Program-made: the position numbers and the translations under genes
Assembly (NCBI GenBank): GCA_013373005.1
Contig: JABXIP010000421.1
Coordinates: 1-11,386, forward strand
Reading direction: 5' to 3'
From: Cytophagia bacterium
Lineage (GTDB): Bacteria; Bacteroidota; Bacteroidia; Cytophagales; Cyclobacteriaceae
DNA: 11,386 nt
Notes under the pieces: model-generated
What the model saw: the letters and a program-made list of their open reading frames with translations, nothing else
Database searches by the model: none
What the model was told of the DNA's origin: nothing
Part shown: positions 1 through 6,102 of the stretch, piece by piece
Layout of the letters: each line of letters opens with the position of its first letter
Numbering within the stretch: the first letter of the stretch is position 1

Positions 1-951
1 AAGAGAGAGAACGGATTGGATTACCCTGCGGATCAGATTGTGGTTTCAAATGGTGCTAAACAGTCTATTGCCAACATCTTCCAGGCCATTATCAATGAAG
101 GCGATGAGGTAGTGGTGTTCTCTCCATTCTGGGTGAGTTATTCAGCATTGATTGAGTTAGCTGGTGGTGTTCCGGTTTTCGTAAATGGTGGAATTGAAAA
201 CGACTTTAAAGTAACTGCCGAGCAGTTCGAAGCAGCCATTACCCCAAAAACCAAGGCCATGATCTTCTCTTCGCCTTGTAACCCAACAGGTTCTGTTTTC
301 ACCAAGGAAGAATTGGAACCAATTGCTGAGGTAGTGCTGAAGCATGAAAACATGATTGTGATTTCTGACGAGATCTATGAGCACATCAATTATACAGGTG
401 CCCACATGAGCATTGGTGCACTTCCGGGTATGTTGGAAAGAACGGTAACTGTAAACGGAATGGCGAAGGGCTTCGCGATGACCGGCTGGAGAGTGGGTTA
501 CATTGGAGCTCCGCTTTGGCTGGCTAAAGCCTGTAATAAAATTCAGGGCCAGTTTACTTCTGCCAATTGTTCTATTGCTCAAAGAGCAACCTTAACAGCG
601 CTTACTTCTGATCTTGGACCAACCAAGGAAATGGCCAAGGAATATTTGAGACGAAGAGATTTTGTGAAGCAGTTGTTGGATGAAATTCCTGGCTTCAAAA
701 CCAATCTGCCTCAAGGTGCATTCTACTTCTTCCCGGATGTAAGCGCCTACTTTGGTACATCTGATGGAACAACGACTATAAACGATGCCGATGAATTGGC
801 GTTGTATATTCTGGAAAATGCTCAAGTTTCTGTGGTAACGGGAGCAGCTTTTGGTGCGCCTAATTGTATCAGGTTGTCTTATGCAGCCTCAGAAGAAGAT
901 TTGAGAAACGCCATTAGCCAAATGAAAGAGGCTTTGGCCAAACTGAAATAA
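1..951 (+). CDS. PLP-dependent aminotransferase, aspartate aminotransferase type (5' partial)
   Basis: Fold-type I, class I/II aminotransferase that probably moves the amino group between aspartate (or a related amino acid) and 2-oxoglutarate in the cytoplasm. The frame is open from base 1, so the N-terminus lies outside the window; 316 codons are visible. Comparison with the usual ~395-400 aa suggests roughly 80 residues are missing. Visible landmarks are VVSNGAKQ near the start, SSPCNPTG, the SDEIYEH segment that holds the cofactor-binding Asp and Tyr, the Schiff-base lysine in NGMAKGFAMTGWRVGY (Lys codon 466-468) and the substrate-carboxylate Arg in IRLSYAAS near the end. The residue two before the lysine's usual Ser-Lys pair is slightly altered: Ala precedes Lys where Ser is commonest. 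The TAA is followed directly by the ATG of the kinase gene, so the two are co-transcribed. The family is certain; the exact substrate (Asp versus another amino acid) is inferred from overall similarity to bacterial AspC/AspB proteins. Confidence 0.93.
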   Translation, partial: KRENGLDYPADQIVVSNGAKQSIANIFQAIINEGDEVVVFSPFWVSYSALIELAGGVPVFVNGGIENDFKVTAEQFEAAITPKTKAMIFSSPCNPTGSVFTKEELEPIAEVVLKHENMIVISDEIYEHINYTGAHMSIGALPGMLERTVTVNGMAKGFAMTGWRVGYIGAPLWLAKACNKIQGQFTSANCSIAQRATLTALTSDLGPTKEMAKEYLRRRDFVKQLLDEIPGFKTNLPQGAFYFFPDVSAYFGTSDGTTTINDADELALYILENAQVSVVTGAAFGAPNCIRLSYAASEEDLRNAISQMKEALAKLK

Positions 952-1947
952 ATGACTTTGAATAACGTGGAATCTCTTTTCGAAGCTTTTAGCAAACTTA
1001 AGGTACTGGTCATCGGTGATGTGATGGTGGACTCCTACATATGGGGATCTGTAAGTCGAATTTCGCCAGAAGCACCGGTTCCTGTGGTATTGGCTAAAAG
1101 CAAGGAAAGAAGACTAGGAGGAGCAGCCAATGTGGCATTGAATGTTCAATCATTAGGTGCTACTCCTATTCCATGTGCTATTGTTGGCGATGATGCCGAT
1201 GGTGAGTTTTTCCTGAATAGGTTAAACGAAAAGGGAATTCCGAATAAGGGCGTAATAACCAGTTCAGAGCGCGTAACTACAGTTAAAGAAAGAATTCTGG
1301 CTGGTTCACATCAGATGTTGAGAGTGGATTCTGAGTCGGACAAAGACATGAGCGAGATTGAGCAAAAAAGCCTGCTCGCGCATATTAAAAACCTTCTTCC
1401 CGAATGTGACGTGGTCATTTTTGAAGACTATGACAAGGGAGTCATCAACAAGACGATAATCAAAGAAACCATTGAGGAAGCTAATAAGCTGGGAATTCCT
1501 ACGGTAGTGGACCCTAAAAAACGCAACTTCCTCGACTACAAAGGAGCCACCCTCTTTAAGCCGAACTTGAAGGAGCTGAGAGAAGGCATGAAGCTGGATG
1601 TTGATCCGAAGGATATGGAGTCTGTGAAGTCTGCCGCCAAGGCGCTTCAGGAAGCTCTCGGTGCCAAAATGGTGATGGTCACTCTTTCTGAGCATGGCGT
1701 CTTCATCAAAGACAATGGAGAGACACACCATATTCCGGCTCACATTCGCCAGATTTCAGATGTTTCCGGTGCTGGTGATACGGTGATCAGTATTGTAGCC
1801 TGTGCCTTAGCTGCCGGTCTCGATGCCAAACGCACTGCCGCTTTGGCCAATCTGGGAGGAGGCTTGGTTTGCGAATATGTAGGAGTCGTTCCTATCAATA
1901 AAAAAGACCTTCTCGAAGAAGCTATCGAACAGAAAATATTCAGCTAA
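952..1947 (+). CDS. PfkB-family sugar kinase, RfaE1/HldE kinase-domain type (D-glycero-beta-D-manno-heptose-7-phosphate kinase)
   Basis: Ribokinase/PfkB-fold kinase, 331 aa, predicted to phosphorylate D-glycero-D-manno-heptose 7-phosphate at C1 on the route to ADP-heptose for LPS inner core. The order of motifs fits: an opening VLVIGDVMVDSYIWG strand, SRISPEAPVPV (strongly RfaE-like), the substrate-side RRLGGAANVALNVQSLGA glycine motif at about residues 53-70, VVDPKKRN and FKPNLKEL in the middle, and the PfkB signature DVSGAGDTV with the catalytic base Asp276. In E. coli HldE the kinase is fused to an adenylyltransferase; here the protein stops after the kinase domain, so a separate adenylyltransferase would have to be encoded elsewhere. 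It begins immediately after the aminotransferase stop and its own stop overlaps the cupin start (TAATG), showing an operon. A different sugar-phosphate substrate cannot be excluded, but the SRISPEAPVPV segment makes RfaE1 the best call. Confidence 0.88.
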   Translation: MTLNNVESLFEAFSKLKVLVIGDVMVDSYIWGSVSRISPEAPVPVVLAKSKERRLGGAANVALNVQSLGATPIPCAIVGDDADGEFFLNRLNEKGIPNKGVITSSERVTTVKERILAGSHQMLRVDSESDKDMSEIEQKSLLAHIKNLLPECDVVIFEDYDKGVINKTIIKETIEEANKLGIPTVVDPKKRNFLDYKGATLFKPNLKELREGMKLDVDPKDMESVKSAAKALQEALGAKMVMVTLSEHGVFIKDNGETHHIPAHIRQISDVSGAGDTVISIVACALAAGLDAKRTAALANLGGGLVCEYVGVVPINKKDLLEEAIEQKIFS

Positions 1948-2270
1948 TGCCTTTCGTCAATCTTAAAGATGTTCCTTCTAAAGAATTACTTCCCGGTTTT
2001 TCTGGCAAGATGATTCACACAGAAAACATGACACTGGCCTATTGGGACATCAAGGCTGGTAGCATTTTGCCCGAGCATTCTCATGTGCATGAGCAGGTAG
2101 CTGCACAAGTCATTTCAGGTGAGTTCGAAATGACATTGCAAGGCGAAACCAAGATTTTGAAGGCCGGAGATGTGGCTGTTATTCCTTCCAATGAACCTCA
2201 TTCCGGCAGAGCCATTACCGACTGTCAGTTACTGGATGTCTTTAGCCCGGTGCGCGAAGACTATCAGTAA
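1947..2270 (+). CDS. Small single-domain cupin protein
   Basis: A 107-aa cupin (small beta-barrel), cytoplasmic because no signal peptide is seen. Metal-binding cupin motif 1 is GSILPEHSHVHEQ, giving His44, His46 and Gln50 as likely ligands with an additional His48; motif 2 is GDVAVIPSNEPHSG with His85 as the fourth ligand. All expected ligand positions are filled, so a metal site is likely, but small cupins catalyse or bind many different things and nothing here fixes the substrate. The start codon shares one base with the kinase stop, so translation is probably coupled. Position at the end of an aminotransferase-kinase operon suggests a sugar or small-molecule binding or isomerase-like role, which is inference only. 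Confidence 0.88.
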   Translation: MPFVNLKDVPSKELLPGFSGKMIHTENMTLAYWDIKAGSILPEHSHVHEQVAAQVISGEFEMTLQGETKILKAGDVAVIPSNEPHSGRAITDCQLLDVFSPVREDYQ

Positions 2271-2330
2271 TAGTTGGTTTTTGCTAATTCTACTTCCACC
2301 TTCAGGTTTTTAATCTATTGAGTAGTCTTT

Positions 2331-2359
2331 AATAAGTCCGCCTATAACTTGGGCTTATT
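2331..2359 (+). promoter_or_regulatory. Hairpin abutting the start codon of the exported protein gene
   Basis: Arms AATAAGTCC (2331-2339) and GGGCTTATT (2351-2359) pair over 9 positions, one of them G-U, around an 11-base loop. The hairpin ends 3 bases before the ATG at 2363 and occupies the place where a ribosome would bind. It has no following T-run, so a terminator for the upstream operon is less likely than a translational or mRNA-stability element. Chance occurrence is possible for a stem this short. Confidence 0.35.
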
Positions 2360-2362
2360 GAT

Positions 2363-3109
2363 ATGAAAAAGACTCTATTTGCAATATTAATCTTACCCAT
2401 CTTTTACTCTGCTCAAGCCCAAAGTCCAACGAAGTGGCTGGGGCATAGGGCCGATCTTTCTCATATCCAAGAGGTAGTGAACGACTATCACATGTTTGGT
2501 GCCGATGGCAAGAAAGTGGGCTCTATGGTTTTCGGTTTTTTCTATCAAGAGGGAAAGTTGGTTGCCAGAGATACCTCTCAATTTGATGACGGAAGTGTCT
2601 ATGAAACAGCAGAATTCGGGTACGACATTGGAGAAGGACAGCTTGTTTATGAGCATACCGCTATGTCAACCCCAAATGCTGATTTGGATGTTGACCTGAC
2701 TTTCCAAAATAAAGTGGCCAAAGGCAATATTGAGGTGAAGAGGGCTGCAGGTGAGGATTCGTCTTTTCCTATCGATCAGAAACTTGAATATTCGGTAGTC
2801 AGGGGCGAAATATATATGCTGTTGCATACGCTGGAATTAGTACCTGGCGATACTATTCAGTTTGGAGCATTGGTGACCAATAGCATGCAGGTTTCGGACG
2901 CCCGCCTGTATTATGATGGACAGGAAAGCATTACCACTGCCTTGGGAAGCTATGACTGTGATATTTATTGGTTGAAAACGGACGGCAAGATGCCTGACAA
3001 TAAAATCTGGATAAGTAGGGGATCCAAAAGGGCTATTGTAAAGTTTCATGTGCCAGCTGCTCAACTAGATATTGTGTTGGTCTCTCAAAGACCTTCAGAT
3101 AAGGATTGA
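2363..3109 (+). CDS. Exported protein with DUF3108-like C-terminal region
   Basis: A 248-aa protein of unknown function. It opens with a clear Sec signal peptide (MKKTLFAILILPIFYSAQA, cleavage expected after residue 19), so it is periplasmic or envelope-located; no lipobox cysteine is present. The mature part is rich in beta-strand patterns. Near the C-terminus, GSYDCDIYWLKTDGK (from residue 195) followed by NKIWISRGSKRAIVKFHVP resembles the core of the DUF3108 family, where a secreted protein carries a D-C-W/Y strand, an aromatic-rich (Y/W)(I/Y)S strand and a closing VKF strand. The separate minus-strand gene at 8557-9291 has the same length, signal peptide and C-terminal pattern, which supports one shared fold. 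It stands between two operons, 92 bp after the cupin gene, with hairpins at both ends. The family assignment is from remembered pattern, not a search; the function is unknown. Confidence 0.85.
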   Translation: MKKTLFAILILPIFYSAQAQSPTKWLGHRADLSHIQEVVNDYHMFGADGKKVGSMVFGFFYQEGKLVARDTSQFDDGSVYETAEFGYDIGEGQLVYEHTAMSTPNADLDVDLTFQNKVAKGNIEVKRAAGEDSSFPIDQKLEYSVVRGEIYMLLHTLELVPGDTIQFGALVTNSMQVSDARLYYDGQESITTALGSYDCDIYWLKTDGKMPDNKIWISRGSKRAIVKFHVPAAQLDIVLVSQRPSDKD

Positions 3110-3132
3110 AATTTTGTTTCAACTCCTTATCT
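3097..3132 (+). terminator. Long hairpin overlapping the stop codon, possible terminator
   Basis: Left arm AGATAAGGATTGAAA (3097-3111) pairs with TTTCAA (3117-3122) plus TCCTTATCT (3124-3132), giving 15 base pairs with a single bulged C at 3123 and a 5-base loop. The TGA stop of the preceding gene (3107-3109) lies inside the left arm. There is no T-run after the right arm, so it is not a textbook intrinsic terminator; protection of the mRNA 3' end or attenuation before the next gene is equally possible. Confidence 0.5.
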
Positions 3133-3147
3133 ACTGATAGTCAATAA

Positions 3148-3167
3148 AATACCCTTTTATGGGTATT
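3148..3167 (+). promoter_or_regulatory. Short perfect inverted repeat upstream of the membrane hydrolase gene
   Basis: AATACCC (3148-3154) and GGGTATT (3161-3167) form a perfect 7-bp inverted repeat around TTTTAT. It lies 49 bases before the ATG at 3217 and directly after the longer 3097-3132 hairpin. It may be an operator for the three-gene cassette or a second hairpin of a tandem terminator; the symmetric arms and short spacer fit either. Confidence 0.35.
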
Positions 3168-3216
3168 AAATCCTTCCTTAAAATTTTCCAAATTGTCTGT
3201 TCTAAGACACCACAGG

Positions 3217-4458
3217 ATGGAAGCAATTATTTACATGCCGGGATTGGGTTCGGGTCTGACAGATCAGTCACTCAACGCTTTTGCCCACAGATATGTCAAG
3301 GCGGTTGACATCAACGAACCCAATGAAAAGAAGAAATTCTCAATTAAGATCAGAGAAGAAAGCTTCGGAATAGATGGTTCATTAAAGGCACAAGTAGCAG
3401 CTGTTTTTGAAGAGCTAAATCAAGAGACTAAGCACGTCATAGACATCTATGAATATAGCTATTCCGATGAATTGACGGAGAGTTTCAAAAAGACAAGTGT
3501 AGTTTACAAAACTTTTATGCTGGGCATTATTCTGGCATTGAATGTACCTAAGGTCTTCTGGCATACTTTGCGAAAATTTTTTTCAAAGCGAGGAGGTATT
3601 TCTGAGGGTAGCTCAGGTCAGTTTTTGTATGCTGCTTTTATACTGGGTATGCTCACACTGTTTGGCCTGCTGTTGGTGGCCTCTTTCCCGGTGGCTATTG
3701 GCGATTTGGTAGACGCCAAGAATCTGCCTCAGTTCAAGAACTTTATTGAAAATTATAAACTGGGTCAGGCTATTGAATGGGTGTATTCAGGAATGCGTGG
3801 CAGGGCTGAATACCTTATTGGCTTCTTTGCCCTATTCTACCTGGTGATGCCGGACCTCAAATTCTTTGTCACCGAAATGGCAACAGAGTTTGTCTGTATG
3901 ATTCGCTATTTCAGCGCAGGAAAGAATAGACTAAACCTTACAGGTAAGTTCGAGGAGCTATTAGAGAAGGTATCGGAAGATGAAAATGATTATGATCAGG
4001 TAACTGTGTTGGCTTATAGCTTCGGCACTATGATAGCACTTGATACCATATTCCCAATGGTTGGGGCCACCACTCATAGGGTGGCAGATAAGATAACCTC
4101 ATTGGTTACAATTGGATGCCCATATGATTTTGTGAGGCTGTATTGGAGAAGCTATTATGCGGAAAGGGAATATAAGGCCACCAGGCTCAAGAATTGGTAC
4201 AATATATATTCAGCAGCCGATATTCTTTCTTCCAATTTTAGAACTGATCACAAAGTTGGCGATGCCAGTATCTCCATTACACATAATGGGATTGTTCCTC
4301 AAAATTTGCCATTCAACGTGCTACCCAAAAAGAGATTTAACCTGCTAGGTTTTATACTGCTTTCCGGAATTCGTGCCCATGGCATGTACTGGGAAGATCA
4401 ACTCAATAGTGCTAGCTGTCTGACCACTATGGTGGCTAAGCGGCAAGAGGACTTGTAA
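3217..4458 (+). CDS. Membrane protein with alpha/beta-hydrolase-like catalytic motifs, function unknown
   Basis: A 413-aa protein that I do not recognise as a named family. The opening MEAIIYMPGLGSGLTDQSL looks like a first hydrolase strand and oxyanion loop. Three hydrophobic segments follow, at about residues 100-118, 136-161 and 199-218. After them comes a nucleophile-elbow motif VTVLAYSFGTMIALD with Ser268 (AxSxG rather than GxSxG), then NIYSAADILSSN with Asp335 and RAHGMYWED with His388. The order Ser, Asp, His and the spacing fit an alpha/beta-hydrolase triad, with the membrane part inserted between the first strand and the elbow. A lipase, esterase or acyltransferase acting at the inner membrane is the natural inference; the substrate is unknown. 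An in-frame TTG at 3193 would add 8 residues, but the ATG places the first beta-strand directly at the N-terminus and was preferred. The next gene starts 20 bp downstream, so it heads a probable three-gene operon. Confidence 0.75.
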   Translation: MEAIIYMPGLGSGLTDQSLNAFAHRYVKAVDINEPNEKKKFSIKIREESFGIDGSLKAQVAAVFEELNQETKHVIDIYEYSYSDELTESFKKTSVVYKTFMLGIILALNVPKVFWHTLRKFFSKRGGISEGSSGQFLYAAFILGMLTLFGLLLVASFPVAIGDLVDAKNLPQFKNFIENYKLGQAIEWVYSGMRGRAEYLIGFFALFYLVMPDLKFFVTEMATEFVCMIRYFSAGKNRLNLTGKFEELLEKVSEDENDYDQVTVLAYSFGTMIALDTIFPMVGATTHRVADKITSLVTIGCPYDFVRLYWRSYYAEREYKATRLKNWYNIYSAADILSSNFRTDHKVGDASISITHNGIVPQNLPFNVLPKKRFNLLGFILLSGIRAHGMYWEDQLNSASCLTTMVAKRQEDL

Positions 4459-4478
4459 TTAACAATAAACATAAGATT

Positions 4479-4808
4479 ATGGCTTATTTAACAGCAGACC
4501 AGATTAAGGATAATATTGTCATCCCTTCTCTGAGAAAAGTAGCGGACTTTTCAGGTGATCCCAGTGCTTTCAACTTTCAGAGCTTTCAACCCTTTCACAA
4601 GAAAGTTTTCTTGTCAGCACTGAAGACCTATCTCAATGAACACCCCTATATAACCGATGATCCTGGTCAGGCGAATAGCTGGTTTTATGATGTGGTTTTA
4701 AATGACAATTCTTTAGGCAATTGGAATACGGTTCAGGACTGTATTAACTGGTTAGCCGATAATCACGGAGCCTCTCCAACTCCTACCAGAAGGAAAGTTC
4801 ACCTTTAA
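4479..4808 (+). CDS. Small soluble protein of unknown function
   Basis: A 109-aa protein with no signal peptide or membrane segment, so probably cytoplasmic. It matches nothing I can name. It reads as mainly helical: MAYLTADQIKDNIVIPSL, then a Phe-rich stretch NFQSFQPFHKKVFLSALK, then a Trp-containing part (SWFYDVVLN, GNWNTVQDCINWLADN) and a short basic tail TPTRRKVHL. It is located 20 bp after the membrane hydrolase gene and 10 bp before the beta-barrel gene, and codon use matches its neighbours, which argues that it is a real gene rather than a chance reading frame. A partner or regulator of the hydrolase is a reasonable guess from position alone. Confidence 0.75.
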   Translation: MAYLTADQIKDNIVIPSLRKVADFSGDPSAFNFQSFQPFHKKVFLSALKTYLNEHPYITDDPGQANSWFYDVVLNDNSLGNWNTVQDCINWLADNHGASPTPTRRKVHL

Positions 4809-4818
4809 CTCCAGTGTC

Positions 4819-6042
4819 ATGAGATCAATTGTAGCATGCGTAATGATATTTTGCTCTGTGGCATTGTTGGCACAAGAGCAGGAGCCTTTAAAGTTTAGTA
4901 CAGATGTAAATACAGTGGGTACTCCAACGATAGTCATCGTGATAGACTTTTCTAGTGCAGTAAGGATAGATAATGCTCAGTTCGGAACAAGCCTGAATTT
5001 TGATATTTACAGTCAAAAGGAAAAAATATTTGTCTCTAGCTACATTGTCAAAAGTTTTATTGTCAACAGAACTCTTCAGCTTACAATTCAGGGAGCTACA
5101 AAAGCGGAGATTGAGAAGTTTGTTTCTCTATCTGGTTCCGCTTATTTATCTATAGAAAATGGATTGAATGTACCATTTACAGATGGCACTTCTCTTAGCT
5201 TTTCAGCAGCAGATGTTGAGCGTCAATCAAAAGGTAAGATTGGTTTGGGAACCGAAACGCGAGATATGTACTTCAAGGCATTTGGGGGTGAATATGCTTA
5301 TGCCAATAATTCGTTTGGCTGGGGAATGACCCCGAAATCTGAAAGTGATATCGATAAATTGGAACTGAATGCAGAGTTCAGCTTTCAGCAGATGTATGGC
5401 TTCCGCAAGGGGAAGGGTGGAGAGCAAAAACCTTTGGTTTTCTACTCAAAAGGAAGGGTGAGCACTAACTCCAAAGACTCATTAAACTTCCTATACATTT
5501 ATCCGCTGAACTTTGATATTTCAGGTGCCAGCGAGGCACAAATGATGGCCAGACTTGGCGTAGAAGGCAATCAGACTTTCAGTAGTGGGAGAATGGCATT
5601 CAACTTTTCCTATGAAAAGCTCATCAATAATTTGGTTGATTTCACCTATGGAAACAATCGACTTCGATTGAAGCCGGTAATCAACTTAGGTGGAAAGATC
5701 TACAAGGAGTTCGACAACATGCGAATTGGACCCGACTCAGAAAATGAGCTTTCTGGTCAAGTTTATGCCAACTTGTACTACAACATTCCGGTGATGAATA
5801 ATTACTCGATCATTCTTGAATCCAATGCTTATTATGATTTCAGTGAGAAGATTAACCCAGACCAGAAAATAAGGCTTAACTATAGCATAGCCTTGGGTAT
5901 AGACTTGCCAAAAACTCCGTTCAAGACATTGTTCAAGTATAAAGACGGCCAGGTGGATGTAAATAATCTGGCTGATAGTAACCTAACCATTGGTCTTTTG
6001 GCTGACCTGGAATCTTTAGTGGGCTCTAGTGTGAATAGGTAG
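4819..6042 (+). CDS. Exported protein, probable outer-membrane beta-barrel, function unknown
   Basis: A 407-aa protein with a Sec signal peptide (hydrophobic core VACVMIFCSVALLA, cleavage expected after residue 18, before QEQ). Residues about 25-130 look like a compact beta domain (TPTIVIVIDFSS, LQLTIQG, SAYLSIENG). From about residue 150 onward there are many alternating polar/hydrophobic, Tyr- and Phe-rich strands, for example VYANLYYNIPV, SIILESNAYYDFS and IRLNYSIALGIDL, separated by short turns and longer Asp/Asn-rich loops, as in outer-membrane barrels. The usual terminal aromatic residue of a barrel signal is absent (the chain ends in SVNR), so the barrel call is tentative. It lies 10 bp after the small protein gene and ends before the bidirectional terminator, completing the cassette. 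No family name can be supported. Confidence 0.8.
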   Translation: MRSIVACVMIFCSVALLAQEQEPLKFSTDVNTVGTPTIVIVIDFSSAVRIDNAQFGTSLNFDIYSQKEKIFVSSYIVKSFIVNRTLQLTIQGATKAEIEKFVSLSGSAYLSIENGLNVPFTDGTSLSFSAADVERQSKGKIGLGTETRDMYFKAFGGEYAYANNSFGWGMTPKSESDIDKLELNAEFSFQQMYGFRKGKGGEQKPLVFYSKGRVSTNSKDSLNFLYIYPLNFDISGASEAQMMARLGVEGNQTFSSGRMAFNFSYEKLINNLVDFTYGNNRLRLKPVINLGGKIYKEFDNMRIGPDSENELSGQVYANLYYNIPVMNNYSIILESNAYYDFSEKINPDQKIRLNYSIALGIDLPKTPFKTLFKYKDGQVDVNNLADSNLTIGLLADLESLVGSSVNR

Positions 6043-6057
6043 TTTCTTTCAAGATTT

Positions 6058-6099
6058 GTAAAACAAAAGGCTGAACCATGATTCAGCCTTTTGTTTTAC
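6058..6099. terminator. Bidirectional intrinsic terminator between convergent genes
   Basis: A perfect 18-bp stem, GTAAAACAAAAGGCTGAA (6058-6075) with TTCAGCCTTTTGTTTTAC (6082-6099), closes a 6-base loop. It has a GC core flanked by A-rich and T-rich arms, so it reads as an intrinsic terminator in both directions. It lies in the 60-bp gap between the plus-strand cassette ending at 6042 and the minus-strand amidohydrolase ending at 6103, exactly where both transcripts should stop. Confidence 0.93.
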
Positions 6100-6102
6100 T
6101 CT

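Noticed and set aside
1306..1743. Open frame of 145 codons on the minus strand
   Set aside because: Antisense shadow of the PfkB kinase gene, with composition typical of reversed coding sequence.
3193..3216. TTG start extending the membrane hydrolase by 8 residues
   Set aside because: The extra residues SVLRHHR do not fit the hydrophobic first strand, and the ATG at 3217 begins directly before it.
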